DNA from: Triplophysa rosa
Taxonomy: Eukaryota; Chordata; Actinopteri; Cypriniformes; Nemacheilidae
Direction of reading: 5' to 3'
Assembly: GCF_024868665.1 (NCBI RefSeq)
Contig: NC_079890.1
Coordinates: 37,856,079 to 37,920,078 of the forward strand
Length of the DNA stretch: 64,000 bases
Part shown: piece by piece, positions 48,392-62,000 of the stretch
How the letters are laid out: every line of letters starts with the position of its first letter
Position numbering within the stretch: the first letter of the stretch is position 1
The notes under the pieces: model-generated
What the model was told of the DNA's origin: nothing
The model's input: the letters and a program-made list of their open reading frames with translations, nothing else
Databases searched by the model: none
Translations under genes and position numbers: made by a program

Positions 48392-51300
48392 GTAAAACTA
48401 AGATGTTTCTTATACAGTAAAAACATTTGTTGATGATGCTGAGGGCGCAAAGATCATTTACAACGTTTTTGTGTAATATATCATCATTTATAGTGTTAAA
48501 TGCAGGAGAAAGTTACGCACACATTGGTTTATTTATTATAATAATTATAAACCTGATATTTTTGCAATGTTTGAATGAGGAGGATGCCATCTCTGGCACT
48601 GTGCAAGTCTACCATATATTTATCAGTTATTGCAAAAATTCCCTGGCGAAATGTTTGGGACCGTGCTATTCCTGAAGCACCTTGGAGTGCCATGAAAATT
48701 TCGTGGTACATACTAGAGTACTGTGGTATTATCATAGGATATCATCACTTTACTATAGTACCTACTGTCTGTAAGTACTATAGTATTATTTTATTTATAA
48801 GGGGTAGTATGGTACTTATACCAGAGTACCATGGTGTTTTTGTCTAATATACGATGGTAATTCACCGCAGTGCCTTATAAGGAATAATTTGCAAAGATAA
48901 ATCATGTAAGAGTATTACATTACATGTATGTGTTAACATGTTCAAATGTTTATAATTGAATCTTTACTAAGCTCCGCCTTAAAACTTTGTTTAGCAGCTC
49001 GCAACACAATTTTGTAATGTTTGTAAACAGTATTTGTTACACACTGTATTATCTTATACATCAAATCTAAAAATAAACCCAAAATAATCCACAAGTGCCT
49101 GCTACTGTTTCATTCCCAAATGCGAAGACTTTACAAAAGCCTACAGTTTTGCTTTTAAACGAATTAACTATCTGAACTTATTGTTAGTTCATTTACGTAC
49201 ATTTAGATTACAGAAGAGCAAAAGGTTGAAAAGTCAGAACAGATCTGTTCACTTACACTGTTATTATAGCAATCACTATTAATGTTGTTTTAAATGTTAT
49301 TTTTCTGTTTTTAGTTGATGTGTAGAAAGTGTTTGTTTTGAACAAACCTCTTGGTTTAACATTTCTTCACATAATTTTGTGTGTTTGATGTGGCTTGATG
49401 CGACCAGTGTTGGGTGTAACTAGTTACTAAGTAATTAGTTACTGTAATTTAATTACTTTACCCTTGAAAAAGTAAAGTAAGGGATTACTCTTATTTTTTC
49501 TGTAATTTAATTACAGTTACTTCTGATGTAATTAAACTAAATACTTTGTGTAATATGTGTGTGCAATAGTGGAATTGACATCAAAATTCAAAGACTTAAC
49601 TTTAAAATCCGTGCTTTAATGTATAATTCTCACATTTGTAATACTTTGGTCAGTTAATATGAGTATGTAGTTTAATATTATTTGATTGAATTAATTAAAT
49701 AAGCCCTTTCATGTCTATCCTTAAATCACAACTAATCAAGGTTGATGTAGGATATAGAAAGTAATAAGTAACTAAATACTTTTTGGAGAGAGTAATTTTT
49801 ACAGTAATCTAATTACACTATTGAATATGTAATTAGTAACTAGTAATTAATCGCTTTTTTGGAGTAACTTACCCAACACTGGATGCGACATACTGTACCA
49901 CAACTCTTTTGATCAAGTCCGGTCTATTTTGCGCAGTTTCAGACAATAAATAAAGATGACATCATGACTGACAATAATATATAATAATACAAACATTCGT
50001 AACAAACTGGAAAATTCTAAAGTGCATTATAGAATACATGATATTATTGCAATTATCCCATAAGATTGCTATTGAGTTCTCCACAGTAAGTGCTAGTATA
50101 AGAATTTTTTTAGACCTAGCAACAGTAACTAAGTGGTGTGGGCGGGCCTTAGCAAAGTGTCAATTGTGTCAAGGTGCATGTGCGTGTGTTTGGCTATAAC
50201 TGTTGTCTCCATATGAGGTTTAAAGAGGGTGTGCGCACAGCCGCACTAAAAATACCCAGCAGGCCGTGCATATATCGAATTGCAGCTGAGCCAGGCAGAG
50301 GTGTTTCATGAGAGTGGAAAAAAGATTCACTTTTATTTTGCAGTTTCCTTTGCCAAGGGTAAAAACCCACAAAAATGGAGGAAACCAGTGTGGACGGAGC
50401 CAAAATGACAGGTAGACTAATGTGGTTAGAAATGGATTGTATTTGGATGGTGTGGAGTCAGTTATATTACATTAAACTGTCGGATATAGCGTAACGTTTC
50501 ATATTGGGTTGTCGAATTCAGCATGAAATCTAAACCATCTGTGTGTTTTTGCATTTTTTATACGTGGTGTTGGGTTCATACATCATATTTTTCACATAGT
50601 GCATTTCAAAAGCTTGTAACTAATATATTGTGTCATACCATTTGTAGTATGTCATGGAAGTGAATACATTTTGATTTACTAATGGTTGTAGTGTGATGAT
50701 TGGTTGAATTTGCACTGGCTAATCATTCAAAATACCCTATTACAGTACCTCTTTTGACCCTGTGAAACCACGCTCCCACAGTTATGTAGCCACACCCCCA
50801 TCAGATAAAAAACAGAAGCATCAGAGAGAATATTAATGCATGTTTAGGGCTGTACAGTGCGACATATACAGTATGTATGCATTAGACAGAGCTGCGTGTT
50901 TGTGTGAAGTGTGTTTGTCATTGTGCTTGTCTGTGGGTGACGTTAATCAATGGCTCACCGCTATTTTACTTCATTTTAGTCTATTTTGCGAGTGTAAAAT
51001 TGTTTTCTATTGTCGAGTCTATTGTTTTCCGGCTGCATAAAGTCCTTATAACTACTGTAGATGCGGACTCGCGGACGCGGAATCCTGCTTATTACATATG
51101 TCATCTGGCTGTTCTGAGTGAATGAGCTGCACAGTTGAACATACTACACGCTTGACAGTGCATCTCACTGTATTAGGAGGACATGAACACATGAACTTCA
51201 TCTTCAGAGTTTCTCTGAGAGTTTATTTCACAAGCATTTCACAGTTTGAGTAAAGCTACAGTCAACCATACTGAAACTCTGAAACACGTCTTCACAACGA

Positions 51301-54300
51301 CCCGTCAAAATAAAAGTCGCGTTAACCTGAACACTCAGATGGGAAAAAAAACTAGTATACATACTATAGTATTTGCTATAGATAATTGTAGTACCCTTGT
51401 AGTAAATTGATAAACCATTGTAAAACTGTAGTATACTACAGTAAGATTAGAAAATACTGTACTATCTAGGACTTTTACTGCAGTTTACTATAATAAATAC
51501 TATAGTATTGTATACTACTACTGATCTGTATAAATGACTGGATTGTTCATGATGTCATTACACTGAAGCTACCGCGCCACCATGTTGGTATGCCCAAATG
51601 TTCTATTGAATTAATAGGGAATTATCACACATTAATGATAAAACAGTAACTTACCAGTCCCTGTTTTTAGATCTAAAGTCTTAGATCTGCAAATGTCTTA
51701 AACATGTAAACGGTTAATTATTTAAAGTCAGGAATTTTCCCGTCTTATTAGATATAGAGTGAGTTATGTTCATTTTCATTACAGTAGCATACATAAAATA
51801 AATAAACATAAACATTGGAAAAAACACGGAAGTAACATTTAATTTAAACACACACACGTGAACTAAAAACGTATTGCGTGCCTAATAAGCTGAAAAACGG
51901 GTTATTTTAGATGGTAATTTTGACTGTAAGTCAATGGCGCTCTCTGTCAGTTGGGCATACCAAGATGGCGGCGCGATCGCTTCCAGTGAGTTCTTGGCGA
52001 AATCCAGTCATTTATATAGATCAGTGATACTACAGTTTTTTATGTAGACAAATATATTACTTTTGTATAGTACAGAACTTAGGTAAATGAAAACTAATTT
52101 TAGTAATTTAGGTAAACTAAAAATGATATGGCCCTAATTTATCCATCTGTATGTAACGTTAATGTCATTTGTCAGTTACCTGTCTATTTGTGTGATAAAC
52201 TGCACTTGTGTTTTTTTAAGGTGACAACAGACGTTTTATACTTGTGCTACAACTGTTTGGCCTGTGCTACAACATTTTAAACCTCTGTAGCACCAGTGCT
52301 ATGTGCAAATAAAGTTACCGTTCAGCCCTGTGTGTGTGTGCGTGTGCGTTTTACACACGGGTGACCTTCTCAGTCAAGTGTGATACAGTCTGTTACATGA
52401 TCCTGAGGTTATTTTTTAACCCTTTGTCATTCGCCTCTGTGAGTGTAACATTCCCTGTGGTCTTTTTACATTTTGACCTCATTTAGAGAGTGTTATAGAT
52501 ACTTGCAGAGAATCAGGAAGGAACAAAGTCAGATCATCTAGTGTTACCTCTTCATAGCTGTCAAAAACATAGAAAAACCTTTTTCAGTTTTTTTGTCAAA
52601 GATGTCTTACTTTTGTAACATCGTTTTCATGAACTGATATAATACCGTATGTCTCATTTGCTCGTGTTTGTGTCCCCAGATTCTCCGACGGTAAATGCAG
52701 CCATTAAGAGCGATAAGAAGGCCGAAAAGAACTCTATCTTCAGTTGGCTGTTTGTGCTGGCTATGCTGGGTGTTTGGTTATCTGTAGGAGTCATCTGGTT
52801 TGACTTGGTTGATTATGACAATGTGGTTGGTAAGTACGGTTTAAAGTGTTTAAAAGTGTGTGTTGTTTCTTATCTAATTCAGATCAGACTAGAACCAAGA
52901 ACAACACGAATTTCTGTCGGTGTCTGAGAAAAGTTTGCATGCTTAAATAAAAGTAAAATGTGTCCTGGAAGTTAACATAGATTAATGCAAAGTACAACCG
53001 ATCTGATAGTACCGATTTCATTTATTTCAATTCACAACTTGACCCCTTTAGTATTATAGATTTACTCTACACGAAGAGGGCTAGAGAGATAAGCCTTTGT
53101 GTTAAGTTAATATTTTAATGTGAAAATTTGCTTTTGTTGTGAAACTAGAAGATCCCCTAGATCAATTTATTTACATAGCGCTTTTCACAATTTTACATAC
53201 ATATAGATAGTAGATTGTGGCTGTATAAGACCTATCAAACAGTGGGTCATGATGTTTTATGGTATTTTACATGCAATGGATCACATCTTTTCTCCTCTGC
53301 TCAACTGAAGGCACTCTTGGAGGACTGTATGATGCCGATGGTGATGGAGACTTTGATGTAGAAGATGCCAAAGTTTTGTTGGGTAAGCGGGGTTTATTTT
53401 CCTGCATGACCGACTAACTATTTATACTCAAAGTGTCACATTATAGAAACAGTAGAAAGAGTTTAGTTGAAAACCATCTGGTAAATTTGATCTCACAGCA
53501 AACATATTTATTTGCTTTTGATTCAAAGTCTCAAAGTGTCCATGACAGAAGTGGAGGTCTTTTCAAATACAGGGCTGTAAACACATATTTTTAGTACACT
53601 GAATGTCCAAATCTATAAATACATTAAAGTTCTCCAGATGAGCGGTCTGATATCAGTTCATCTCAGACTGTGTGGGGAAGGAATATCAGACGGCTTCGTG
53701 ACACCATCAAACAGACAGAATTGAGTGTCCATGTAATAAACAAAATAAAATAACACCCACTGCCGCTATATATAAAATAATAAAATTGTAACTGCTTACA
53801 CCCCCATTAGCAGTCTTATCTGCATGCAAACACTTCCTTTAGTTATTTATTTACTTCCTGTATTGCACAGCTCTCACTCCTCTGGCTGTTAGCACGTCTG
53901 TGGTCTGGATTTTGAAAGATAATTCAAAAGTTTGACATTTTAAGTTTGACATTTTAAGAGCATCTTTACGTTTGTTCCATATTCACTCTGGTTTGCTGCA
54001 TCCCTCTTTTTCGTGTATATTTGATAAGGAACATGCTATAGAAAATGTATGACCTGTCTAACATGGTTGAAATCTTGTAACTTTACAGTACTTGTTTTCC
54101 TCACTTTCGTAAGTCACTTTGGTTGAATGATTTCATGTACAGTAAATGTTATTTTTTCCCTCTTTGTTGTTTTTTACATTTTCCTTTTTTATAAATTTCT
54201 CAGACATAAAATTAGGAAGTGGTTGTCTGTGTTTGAATTAAAGGAGAAGCTGTAGTTCTCCTAACAACACATTTCCTCTCGGTCTGACTGTGCAGTAGAC

Positions 54301-55992
54301 CTATTGATTTTCTCGATATGATCTGCGTGTATTTTGGCTAGGAGGTTTCCTTATTGAGCATCTTAAATGTTTATTTTATTTATGTGTGTGTGTGTTTTCT
54401 GATTATGGATTAAAACCTTCTTCCTTTCTTAATCAGAGAATGCTACGGTGGTCACTAAAGAGAAACGCTCAAGAAAAGATATATCAGCAGAGGAAGCCAG
54501 TGTCCAAGCAGTCCAGTCCAAGCTCACTCGTAATGGCATTTCCATGATTCTAAAGACTTGAACGTTGACTTGACGTTGTCTGTGTGTCTGCTGTTTATGT
54601 TTGCTCGCAACAGTAAACAATAGTGTGTTAGTGTGTCATTTCAGATCTGTAAAGAAAAGTTCTGACTTGGTTCTTTGCATGCATAGTTGATCGGCTGTGC
54701 AGCAAATGAATTTGTGAGACTGAAAGGAATCATCTCACCAAAAGAGAAAATTCTTTCATCATTTACTCAGCTTCATGTCAAACCTGTATGCCTTACTTCT
54801 GCAGAGCACAAAAGAAGATATTTTGAAGAACATTTGTAACCAAATAACATTGGACCCTATTGACTACCATTGTATGGACACAAAACCACTGAGACATTTC
54901 TCAAAATGCCTTCTTTTTGGGTTCCACAGAAGAAAGAGTCATGTAGGTTTTGAACCCCATGAGGTTGAATAAATGATGGTGGAATTTTTGTTTTTGTGTG
55001 AACTACCCCTTGAATTTTCTGGCAACAGAATATGTGCATGGCCTTTAATGCATATGTTGCCTCTTAAAGGGACATGCAATATTCTTTGGACATACGGAGG
55101 CTGCAAGTCGTTTGCAATTGGTTCACTCGAAATACATCTAAGTATCAGGTGGAAAGGAAGGCAATGAATGTAAAAATGTTTCTCTGCTTTGTAGAATTCA
55201 TTCTTAAAATGCTAGGTTCTTTTTTACCCAGCGTTGGGTCAAAAAGACATGAACCCAACCATTGGGTTATAAATAAACTTATGATAGGTTGTTTTAACCC
55301 TTTGTTGGGCCAAATGCACTATAAACATTTTCTGGGTTCATTTAACCCAGTGGCTGGGTTTGTCGGTTGTTGTTGTTGGGTGTTTTCTTCAGTCATATGT
55401 GTTGAGTTTGCTGTTTTGTCATTTGCCTGGACCGAGCAGTGTTGACTTCCATGTCCATAGCGCTTTGCCTATGTAAGGTGTATGTGCCTGAAATCGTGTG
55501 AATTGGATCAGTATTGAATACTGGATTGTTGTTTGTTGATTGTTACAGCAATCACAGATCTTACTTATAGACAAAAGTAATAATTCACTTTGTGTCCCAC
55601 CTTCAATGCAGATGAGAGAGCAAAAGAAGTGGGGCCAGAGAAGGAAAGAGGTACCTAGTATGGGTTTTGCTGTCAGAAGCACAATGAACAAGCCTTTCTG
55701 TGCATGCTTTATAGCATCTTAAAGGACAGCTGGTGTGAAAAGATGTTTTGTCTGATTTGTTGTTGATAGACTAACGTGTTTAAGTTGTCACTACCTACTG
55801 TATACCTACTGTATAGGGACACTAAAACTGCTTATAAATCTTTGCATGTGCATTTTGCTACAGTCTGTGGCGTGCTTAATAATGGTTTTGAAAGGTAAAG
55901 ATGTGTTTAGAAAACAATGTTTGACTTCCTTCATACCTCTTTAAAGTAGAAAATGTGAAGTACAGTATATTGTAGATGGGTTACGGATTTTG

Positions 55993-56023
<31 letters not shown>

Positions 56024-59000
56024 TGACCTACTTACACTTACTCGGACATAAACGGCTCAGCATCTTCATACATTGATGTTTGCATGGGCGAAGCAAGATG
56101 ACTCTTCTGAGATGTGAACCTGGTATTCTGTTCCCTCATTCTCAGAGCATCCCACCAGAGATATCGGGCGAAAGTTGAAAGCAGCTCTGAAGGAGCAGCT
56201 ACGAATGATTCACGAGAAGATCGAAGCCAAAAAGATCGCCAAACTAGCCCTTGCTGAGGTCCGTAGTGTTTTGGCCAAAGAGGAGGAGGAGAAACAAGAT
56301 GCTCTCGCTGCTAAGAAAACCAAAGAGGAGGCTGAAGCTAAACTCCGAGAGGAACGAGAGCGAATAGAACAGGAGAGGCTGAGGGCAGAGAAAGCGGAAC
56401 AAGAGAGACTCCGCAAAGAGAGATTGGCCAAAGAAAAAGCAAAAAAAGAGAGGGCAGAGAAAGAGAGACTGGAAAAAGAGAAATTAGTCAAAGAAAAGGC
56501 AGAAAAAGAAAGGGCAGAGAAAGAGAGATTAGCCAAAGAAAAAGCAGAAAAAGAGAGATTATCTAAAGAAAAAGCAGAGAAAGAGAGATTAGCTAAAGAA
56601 AAAGCAGAGAAAGAGAGATTATCTAAAGAAAAAGCAGAGAAAGAGAGATTGGAGAAAGAAAAAGCAGAAAAAGAGAGACTAGCCAAAGAAAAAGCAGAAA
56701 AAGAGAGATTGGAAAAAGAAAAGGCAGAAAAAGAGAGATTGGAGAAAGAAAAAGCAGAAAAAGAGAGATTGGAAAAAGAAAAAGCAGAAAAAGAGAGATT
56801 AGCTAAAGAAAAGGCAGAAAAAGAGAGATTAGCTAAAGAAAAGGCAGAAAAAGAGAGATTAGCTAAAGAAAAGGCAGAAAAAGAGAGATTGGAGAAAGAA
56901 AAGGCAGAAAAAGAGAGATTAGCTAAAGAAAAGGCAGAAATAGAGAGATTAGCTAAAGAAAAAGCAGAAAAAGAGAGATTGGAAAAAGAAAAGGCAGAAA
57001 AAGAGAGATTGGAAAAAGAAAAAGCAGAAAAAGAGAGATTAGCTAAAGAAAAGGCAGAAAAAGAGAGATTAGCCAAAGAAAAGGCAGAAAAAGAGAGATT
57101 GGAAAAAGAAAAGGCAGAAAAAGAGAGATTGGCTAAAGAAAAGGCAGAAAAAGAGAGATTGGAGAAAGAAAAAGCAGAGAAAGAGAGATTAGAAAAAGAG
57201 AGACTAGCCAAAGAAAAGGCAGAGAAAGAAAAAGCAGAAAAAGAGAGATTGGAAAAAGAAAAAGCAGAGATAGAGAGACTAGCCAAAGAGAAAGCTGAGA
57301 AAGAAAGAGTAGCCAAAAACGAGACAGAAAAGGAGAGATTGGAGAAAGAAAGATTAGAAAAAGAGAGACTTGCTAAAGAAAAGGCTGTTAAAGAGAGATT
57401 GGAGAAAGAAAAAATGAAGGAAAAGGATGAAAAAGGCAAAGATGTAAAAGAGACAGAAAAAGAGAAGACAGCAAAAGACAAGACAGCAAAAGACAAGACA
57501 GCTAAGGAACATGGACGAAAATCTGACCAATCAGAAAACGAGCAGGACACAGCTGATAAAAAGAGGAAAGATGAAAAGATATCTACCCGCGGTCTTCTGA
57601 AATCCTCCAACAAGAGAAACAGAAAGTGATGATGTATGAAATGACTGTATGTATGAGTGTTGAGGAGTAAAACACTAACTGTAGCGTGACAGAAACAGTG
57701 TAGCAGTAATAAGTTACAGGACACGCTGGTGTAGTGTGTGTGTGTTTGTGTTGTTGTGTTTTACACACACAGCTTTACAGATGAGGTAACTGAGGCTCAA
57801 GTTTAGATGTGCTCAGCTAAACTCCTATAAGATGATTAAAAAAAATCAAAAACCGATTTATTGATTCAATTAATATTTCATTGATTTGTCCCTGTGCAAA
57901 AGTCCAGCCTTTGTTGTCTTGTTCTTGTTTTAGAGTAATTTATATCAATTAGTGTTTTCTTTTTTAATTATTTATTGAAGTTTAATGCTGTTTGTTATTA
58001 TTTTTGCCGGATAAATACTGCTGTAATCACAGAATAACATTTTCTGGCATCGTCTTCTTTAGTAAGGTTAAGGGTGCGTTCATATTTGTAGTTCGGTTCT
58101 TTTGATCCGGACCAAAAAATAAATAAATCAATTTAGTCCTGTTTCACTTAGCGTTCAGACTGGCATTTTAACAGCGAACCTAAAGATATCGAACCTAACA
58201 GCTTACGTGCAAAATCGCAACGTGATTGGACAGCTTTTGGGATTTATTTTTTAAAATGGAACTTACCCGGACATCCAAAACAATGATGTGTGTGCTGGGT
58301 TATACATGCTCAGTGTATGCCTGCGCATATGAGGGTATATTAAGCAAGCCGGTAACTCAAAAAGACCTCATGAAGTGTTTAAAGCAGTCAAAACGGCGCC
58401 AGGAATTCCTCCGTTACATGCGCAAGCACAAATCTAATAAACACTCCTTTTACCAAATCACGTGATTTTCGGGTCGTATATTGTTATCACTTCCTGTTTA
58501 AGTTCGCTTGAAAGTGGACCGAGACCCATCTTTTCACACTTACACAAATGAACCGCAATTACAGAGCAATCGCACCAGAGTTCGTTTTAATCGAACCAAA
58601 CGTGGCGTATGTGAACACGCCCTTAATGTGGGGAGCTTTTTCGTTCGCCATTTGTAGAATGGTAGTTAAATACTTTAGCTTGTAGTTTGACTTTGTTCAG
58701 ACAAGCAGCAAAATTCCTTTTTTTTGCAAATCTGTTCAATTGTAATCTGAAAAAAAAATGCTTGAAATTTAGTTATAATCTGGAATTCAGCATTTAGACA
58801 GAAAAAAATTCAAGATTTCTGTCCTCTTTGTTGCAGATGAAAGTCTTTTGGCTTTGTACATCGTACTGATTACATATAGCATCTTATATAGATGTTATGT
58901 AGATGCGGATGTTGACCATGCTTTCTGAACATGCATGAATCAGATTACCACGGGCCTATATAAAAATAGGACACTCCTGATTTTAGGAAAAAGCACATAA

Positions 59001-62000
59001 ATGGTATTAACATAATTCAAGGTGAAATGTGTTTTATTTATTGCTATGAAACAAGTCTGAAGAATTTACAAATTATATCGTTTGTGACAAATAACATATC
59101 TGACCGTGTCCACGGTTTAAGCAATTCATAAGGAAAACATGAGTACATTTAAAGGTGCTGTAATTTCTTTTCAGCTGTTCATCATTTTAACCTTTAATCT
59201 TACAGGGTTTCTTCTCTATTTCCTTTTTCTGTTGCAATCTTTCGGTGTGACATTCACTTTAAAGGTGAAAATATTTGAATCTCAATTGGTCCGTTTTTAT
59301 TTTTAGTCTGTTTAGATTTTAAGATCTCATGCAAAAGTGTTGTTGGTTTATTTGAACGAGGTGATTGGCATTTTGTTGTACATGTAAACACACTCAAGGC
59401 CCGCTCATTTTTTTCAGTGTGTCAGGGCTCTTATATTTGTTTACGTTGGGTGTTTATTATCCAGTGTACTGATACCTTGATCCTGTCAGTACAGTAGTTC
59501 TTTTATCTTTTGGTAAAATTATTTAAGATTTACCTATATGCTAGTTGTATGACTAATGAATTAATGGTTGTGTGTAATGTGTAAAGTGTGTCACTGTGAA
59601 ATTGGAGATTATACTAAGCTTTTAAAAACAAGTGGACATGTCGGAGTGTCCAAACAAACACAACAGTGTTTGAGTAGTACCAGAAAGCGCGCCGCGTTCA
59701 GCCTTTTTATTTATCTATTTTGAAAATGGGTGAGCAGACATTTAAGAAAAGATTAAACGCATCACCTTTAATACATTCTTTGAAAAGGTTTAGCAAGAAT
59801 GTTTAATGAAAATAAACTGTGATGAGATGTTTATGAGTTAACTGTAGGTAGTTGTTTCCAATAAATGTGAAATTCGTTTTAAATATATGTATTTGGTCTG
59901 TTTGATACATGGCCTGATTTACTCTTCTGTGCGTGGGTTGTTACTTGGCTTTGATGTATTTACACCTGCGTCTAAAAATCCTGCAAATTTTATCACAAGT
60001 TGTAGTATGTTTTCAAGGGCTGTCAAACGATTAATCATGATTAATCGCAATTAATCGCATCCTGAATAAAAGTTTGTGTTTACATAATATATGTCAGTGT
60101 GCATATTAATTTTGTATTTATAAACACACACGCACATACATACATATATACACATATTTATATACACAGTATCTCACAGAAGTGAGTACACCCCTCACAT
60201 TTTTGTAAATATTTTATTATATATTTTCATGTGACAACACTAAAGAAATGACACTTTGCTAAAATGTAAAGTAGTGAGTGTACAGCTTGTATAACAGTGT
60301 AAATTTGCTGTCCCCTCGAAATAACTCAACACACAGCCATTAATGTCTAAACCGCTGGCAACAAAAGTGAGTACACCCCTAAGTGAAAATGTCCCAATTG
60401 GGCCAAATAGCCATTTTCCCTCCCCGGTGTCATGTGATTCGTTAGTGTTACAAGGTCTCAGGTGTGAATGGGGAGGAGGTGTGTTAAATTGGGTGTTATC
60501 GCTCTCACTGCTCATACTGGTCACTGTAAAATGTGAGAGTCTTTGAGATACTGTACATGTGTATATATAGAAAATACATGTAAATATTTTCTTATATTTA
60601 TATATACAGTATATATATTTATATTTACCAATAATTTAAATTATATATAAACGTTTATTTTTTTTTTATATAAATATAAAAAATATTTATTTTATATATT
60701 TTTAAATATATGCGTGTATGTGTATGTGTTTATAAATACAAAATGAATACACAGACAATAGTATGTAAATACAGACTTTTATTCTGGGTGCGATTAATCG
60801 TTTGACAGCCCCAATGTTTTCGCGTAGAAAGGTCTAAAAGAGTGTATGAAAAGCTCATAAGAGTTTGGTTTACCCCTTTACGCTTATATTCTCTTTCACA
60901 ATGGATGAACAGATTGAGGCTGGAACTAGATAACCAAAGTCACCTGTGTGGAACAAGACTTTACTTGTGTCATAAAGAATGAAGTCCACAACAATAGTTT
61001 GTTGTTATAAGAAACTATTGGTATGTTTAAAATGGCATACTACCTCACTTTTCCCACTATACTGCACACAACATGCAACTATAGTTCTCTGTATAAGTGA
61101 AATATATTAGGGCTGTCAATATCAGATTTTCACTACATGACAATAACTATATTTTCATGATATCTATTGAAATGTTTGAAGAAATGATCAGAAATAATGC
61201 TATCAGTCAAATTCATCTTTATTGTCTTGCGTTCATATTGGGACTGTTTCTTGCATTTATACAGAACTATCAGAAAGACCTGTGACATCACATGAGAAGC
61301 CTTTAGAAAAAGGTAAGAAACTGTAGAACCCTTCCATGATTCTTCTGAGTTTGCCTCTTATCTGTGAGTAATGTACAGTAGTAATGTTTGCTGTTAAAGG
61401 AGTAATTCACTAAAATTTAAATTTCGTGATAATTCACTCACCCACATATCATACAAGCCGTCCGTGTTTATTTCTTCTGTCGAAAACAAATTGAGTCTTT
61501 TGAGGAAAGCTTTCCAGGGTTCCTATCCATATAATGCACTTAAACGAGTGGGCTGTATGTTAAAGTCCAAATTATAGTTTCATCGCAGCTTCAAAAGGCT
61601 CTACAGGACACCAGCTGATGAATAAAGGTGTTGTCTAGCGAGAATGTGTTAAATGTGTCAGTTTACACAGATAAGCTTTTAATTTAAGCAAAAAATGTTT
61701 AATTTACTTGAAATGTTACTCATGTTGGTAATATGTTATTAATTTACCTACTGAAAAAAGTTTTGCGGACTTGAATAAAGATACAACTGTTGCACTTAAC
61801 CTTTACATGGGCATTTTGTTTTCATAGTAAGGCAGATATCGAGATGTATCGTTATAGAATTGCCAAACAATATATAGATTATATGGATTATATGGATAAG
61901 AACCCTGGAAAGCTTTCCTGAAAACCCTTAATTTGTTTTCGACAGAAGAAATAAACACACGGACATGACATGTGGGTGAGTGAATTGTCATGAAATTGTA

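Noticed and set aside
56210..57724. A 504-codon open frame on the minus strand, rich in Ser, Phe, Ala and Leu
   Set aside because: It is the mirror of the junctin minisatellite: a 30-bp unit without stops on one strand also stays open on the other. No start context, family similarity or splice logic supports it.
58226..58465. 79-codon frame that looks protein-like
   Set aside because: It lies wholly within a short inverted-repeat element, has no recognisable domain and is probably chance.
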